The notes under the pieces were generated by a model. It was not told the DNA's origin. It did not search any database and saw only the letters and a list, made by a program, of their open reading frames with translations. The position numbers were made by a program, and so were the translations under genes. From Lachnospiraceae bacterium (lineage in GTDB: Bacteria > Bacillota > Clostridia > Lachnospirales > Lachnospiraceae), in contig JAFXCD010000014.1 of the NCBI GenBank assembly GCA_017521605.1, forward strand, positions 1 through 42,309: DNA of 42,309 bases, written 5' to 3'. This document shows, one piece after another, positions 42,179-42,309 of the stretch. Position 1 is the stretch's first letter, and the number at the start of each line of letters is the position of its first letter.

Positions 42179-42309
42179 GTGCGCCCAGCGAAGGGCAATT
42201 AACCAAATGGGTAAAAATCCCGTCTAATTAAGGTCTACCCAACCGATTAGTAGCGAGTCTTGAGTAGCTGTCAGTAATGACAGTTGCTAAGCGTAGACAG
42301 CGAGCAAGT
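42179..42309 (+). mobile_element. Group II intron, 5' end (runs off the window)
   Basis: GTGCGCCC at 42179-42186 is the standard 5' boundary of bacterial group II introns. It is followed by AGCGAAGGGC and AAGGTCTACCCAACCGA, then GC-richer folded sequence with CTGTCAGTAATGACAG, as expected for domain I. Only the first 131 nt are in the window, so the reverse transcriptase/maturase frame and the 3' end are not visible. It is inserted in the plus orientation 44 nt downstream of the CPBP gene stop and interrupts no recognised gene on this side. Confidence 0.8.

Noticed and set aside
1-42309. CRISPR arrays, tRNA or rRNA genes, prophage
   Set aside because: No regularly spaced repeats, no tRNA-like cloverleaf and no phage structural genes were recognised on reading the window. 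A tRNAscan or Infernal run would settle the RNA genes.

Overview
The window looks like the chromosome of a low-GC Firmicute of the Lachnospiraceae type (class Clostridia). The clues are the end of an atp operon, a glgC-glgD pair followed by spoVG, a DnaD/DnaI-type primosome pair, ECF-type vitamin transporters (QueT, BioY) and an AT-rich sequence with strong AGGAGG-like ribosome binding sites. No rRNA, tRNA or CRISPR array was seen.

Region 1 (1-1050) is the end of the F1Fo ATP synthase operon (atpD tail, atpC), its terminator and a small unknown gene. Region 2 (1059-18960) is the centrepiece, a large chromosomal Ter (TerD/TelA) stress locus. It holds a CitE-like aldolase (-), a trypsin-like protease with an unusual N-terminal domain, YceG, TelA, three tandem TerD proteins, a Ca2+-type P-type ATPase and a HAD phosphatase (+). 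An AIM24-like protein and a TerD protein with a Pro-rich N-terminus follow (-). The block closes with two phosphoribosyltransferase-like enzymes (one with a TRSP domain, one with a PELOTA domain), an ATP-grasp enzyme and a methyltransferase (+). The aldolase, HAD, two PRTases and ATP-grasp are the five enzymes that comparative genomics of Ter systems has proposed to make a nucleoside-like metabolite. Here they lie beside a Ca2+ pump and several predicted Ca2+-binding TerD proteins, with no TerC. The protease N-terminal domain aligns by eye with the repeat unit of the neighbouring YceG.

Region 3 (19-35 kb) is mostly core genome. It has a large membrane-anchored protein with a degenerate C39-like domain, queT, a methyl-accepting chemotaxis protein, bioY-prs, dnaI-dnaD, murC, glgC-glgD, spoVG and an ABC exporter pair. 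A cluster of about seven DnaA-box-like 9-mers, five of them packed head-to-tail, lies between murC and the dnaD-dnaI operon.

Region 4 (35-42.3 kb) is accessory and partly decayed. It has three unrecognised small proteins (possibly immunity-like), a GNAT remnant, an isochorismatase/HxlR/isochorismatase cassette, a PLP-enzyme remnant, an XRE membrane regulator, an alpha/beta hydrolase, an apparent MerR/zinc-ribbon fusion and a CPBP protease. The last 131 bases are the 5' end of a group II intron. A long hairpin element occurs twice, ahead of the ABC exporter (32.66 kb) and the MerR fusion (40.89 kb), with compensatory changes in its stem.
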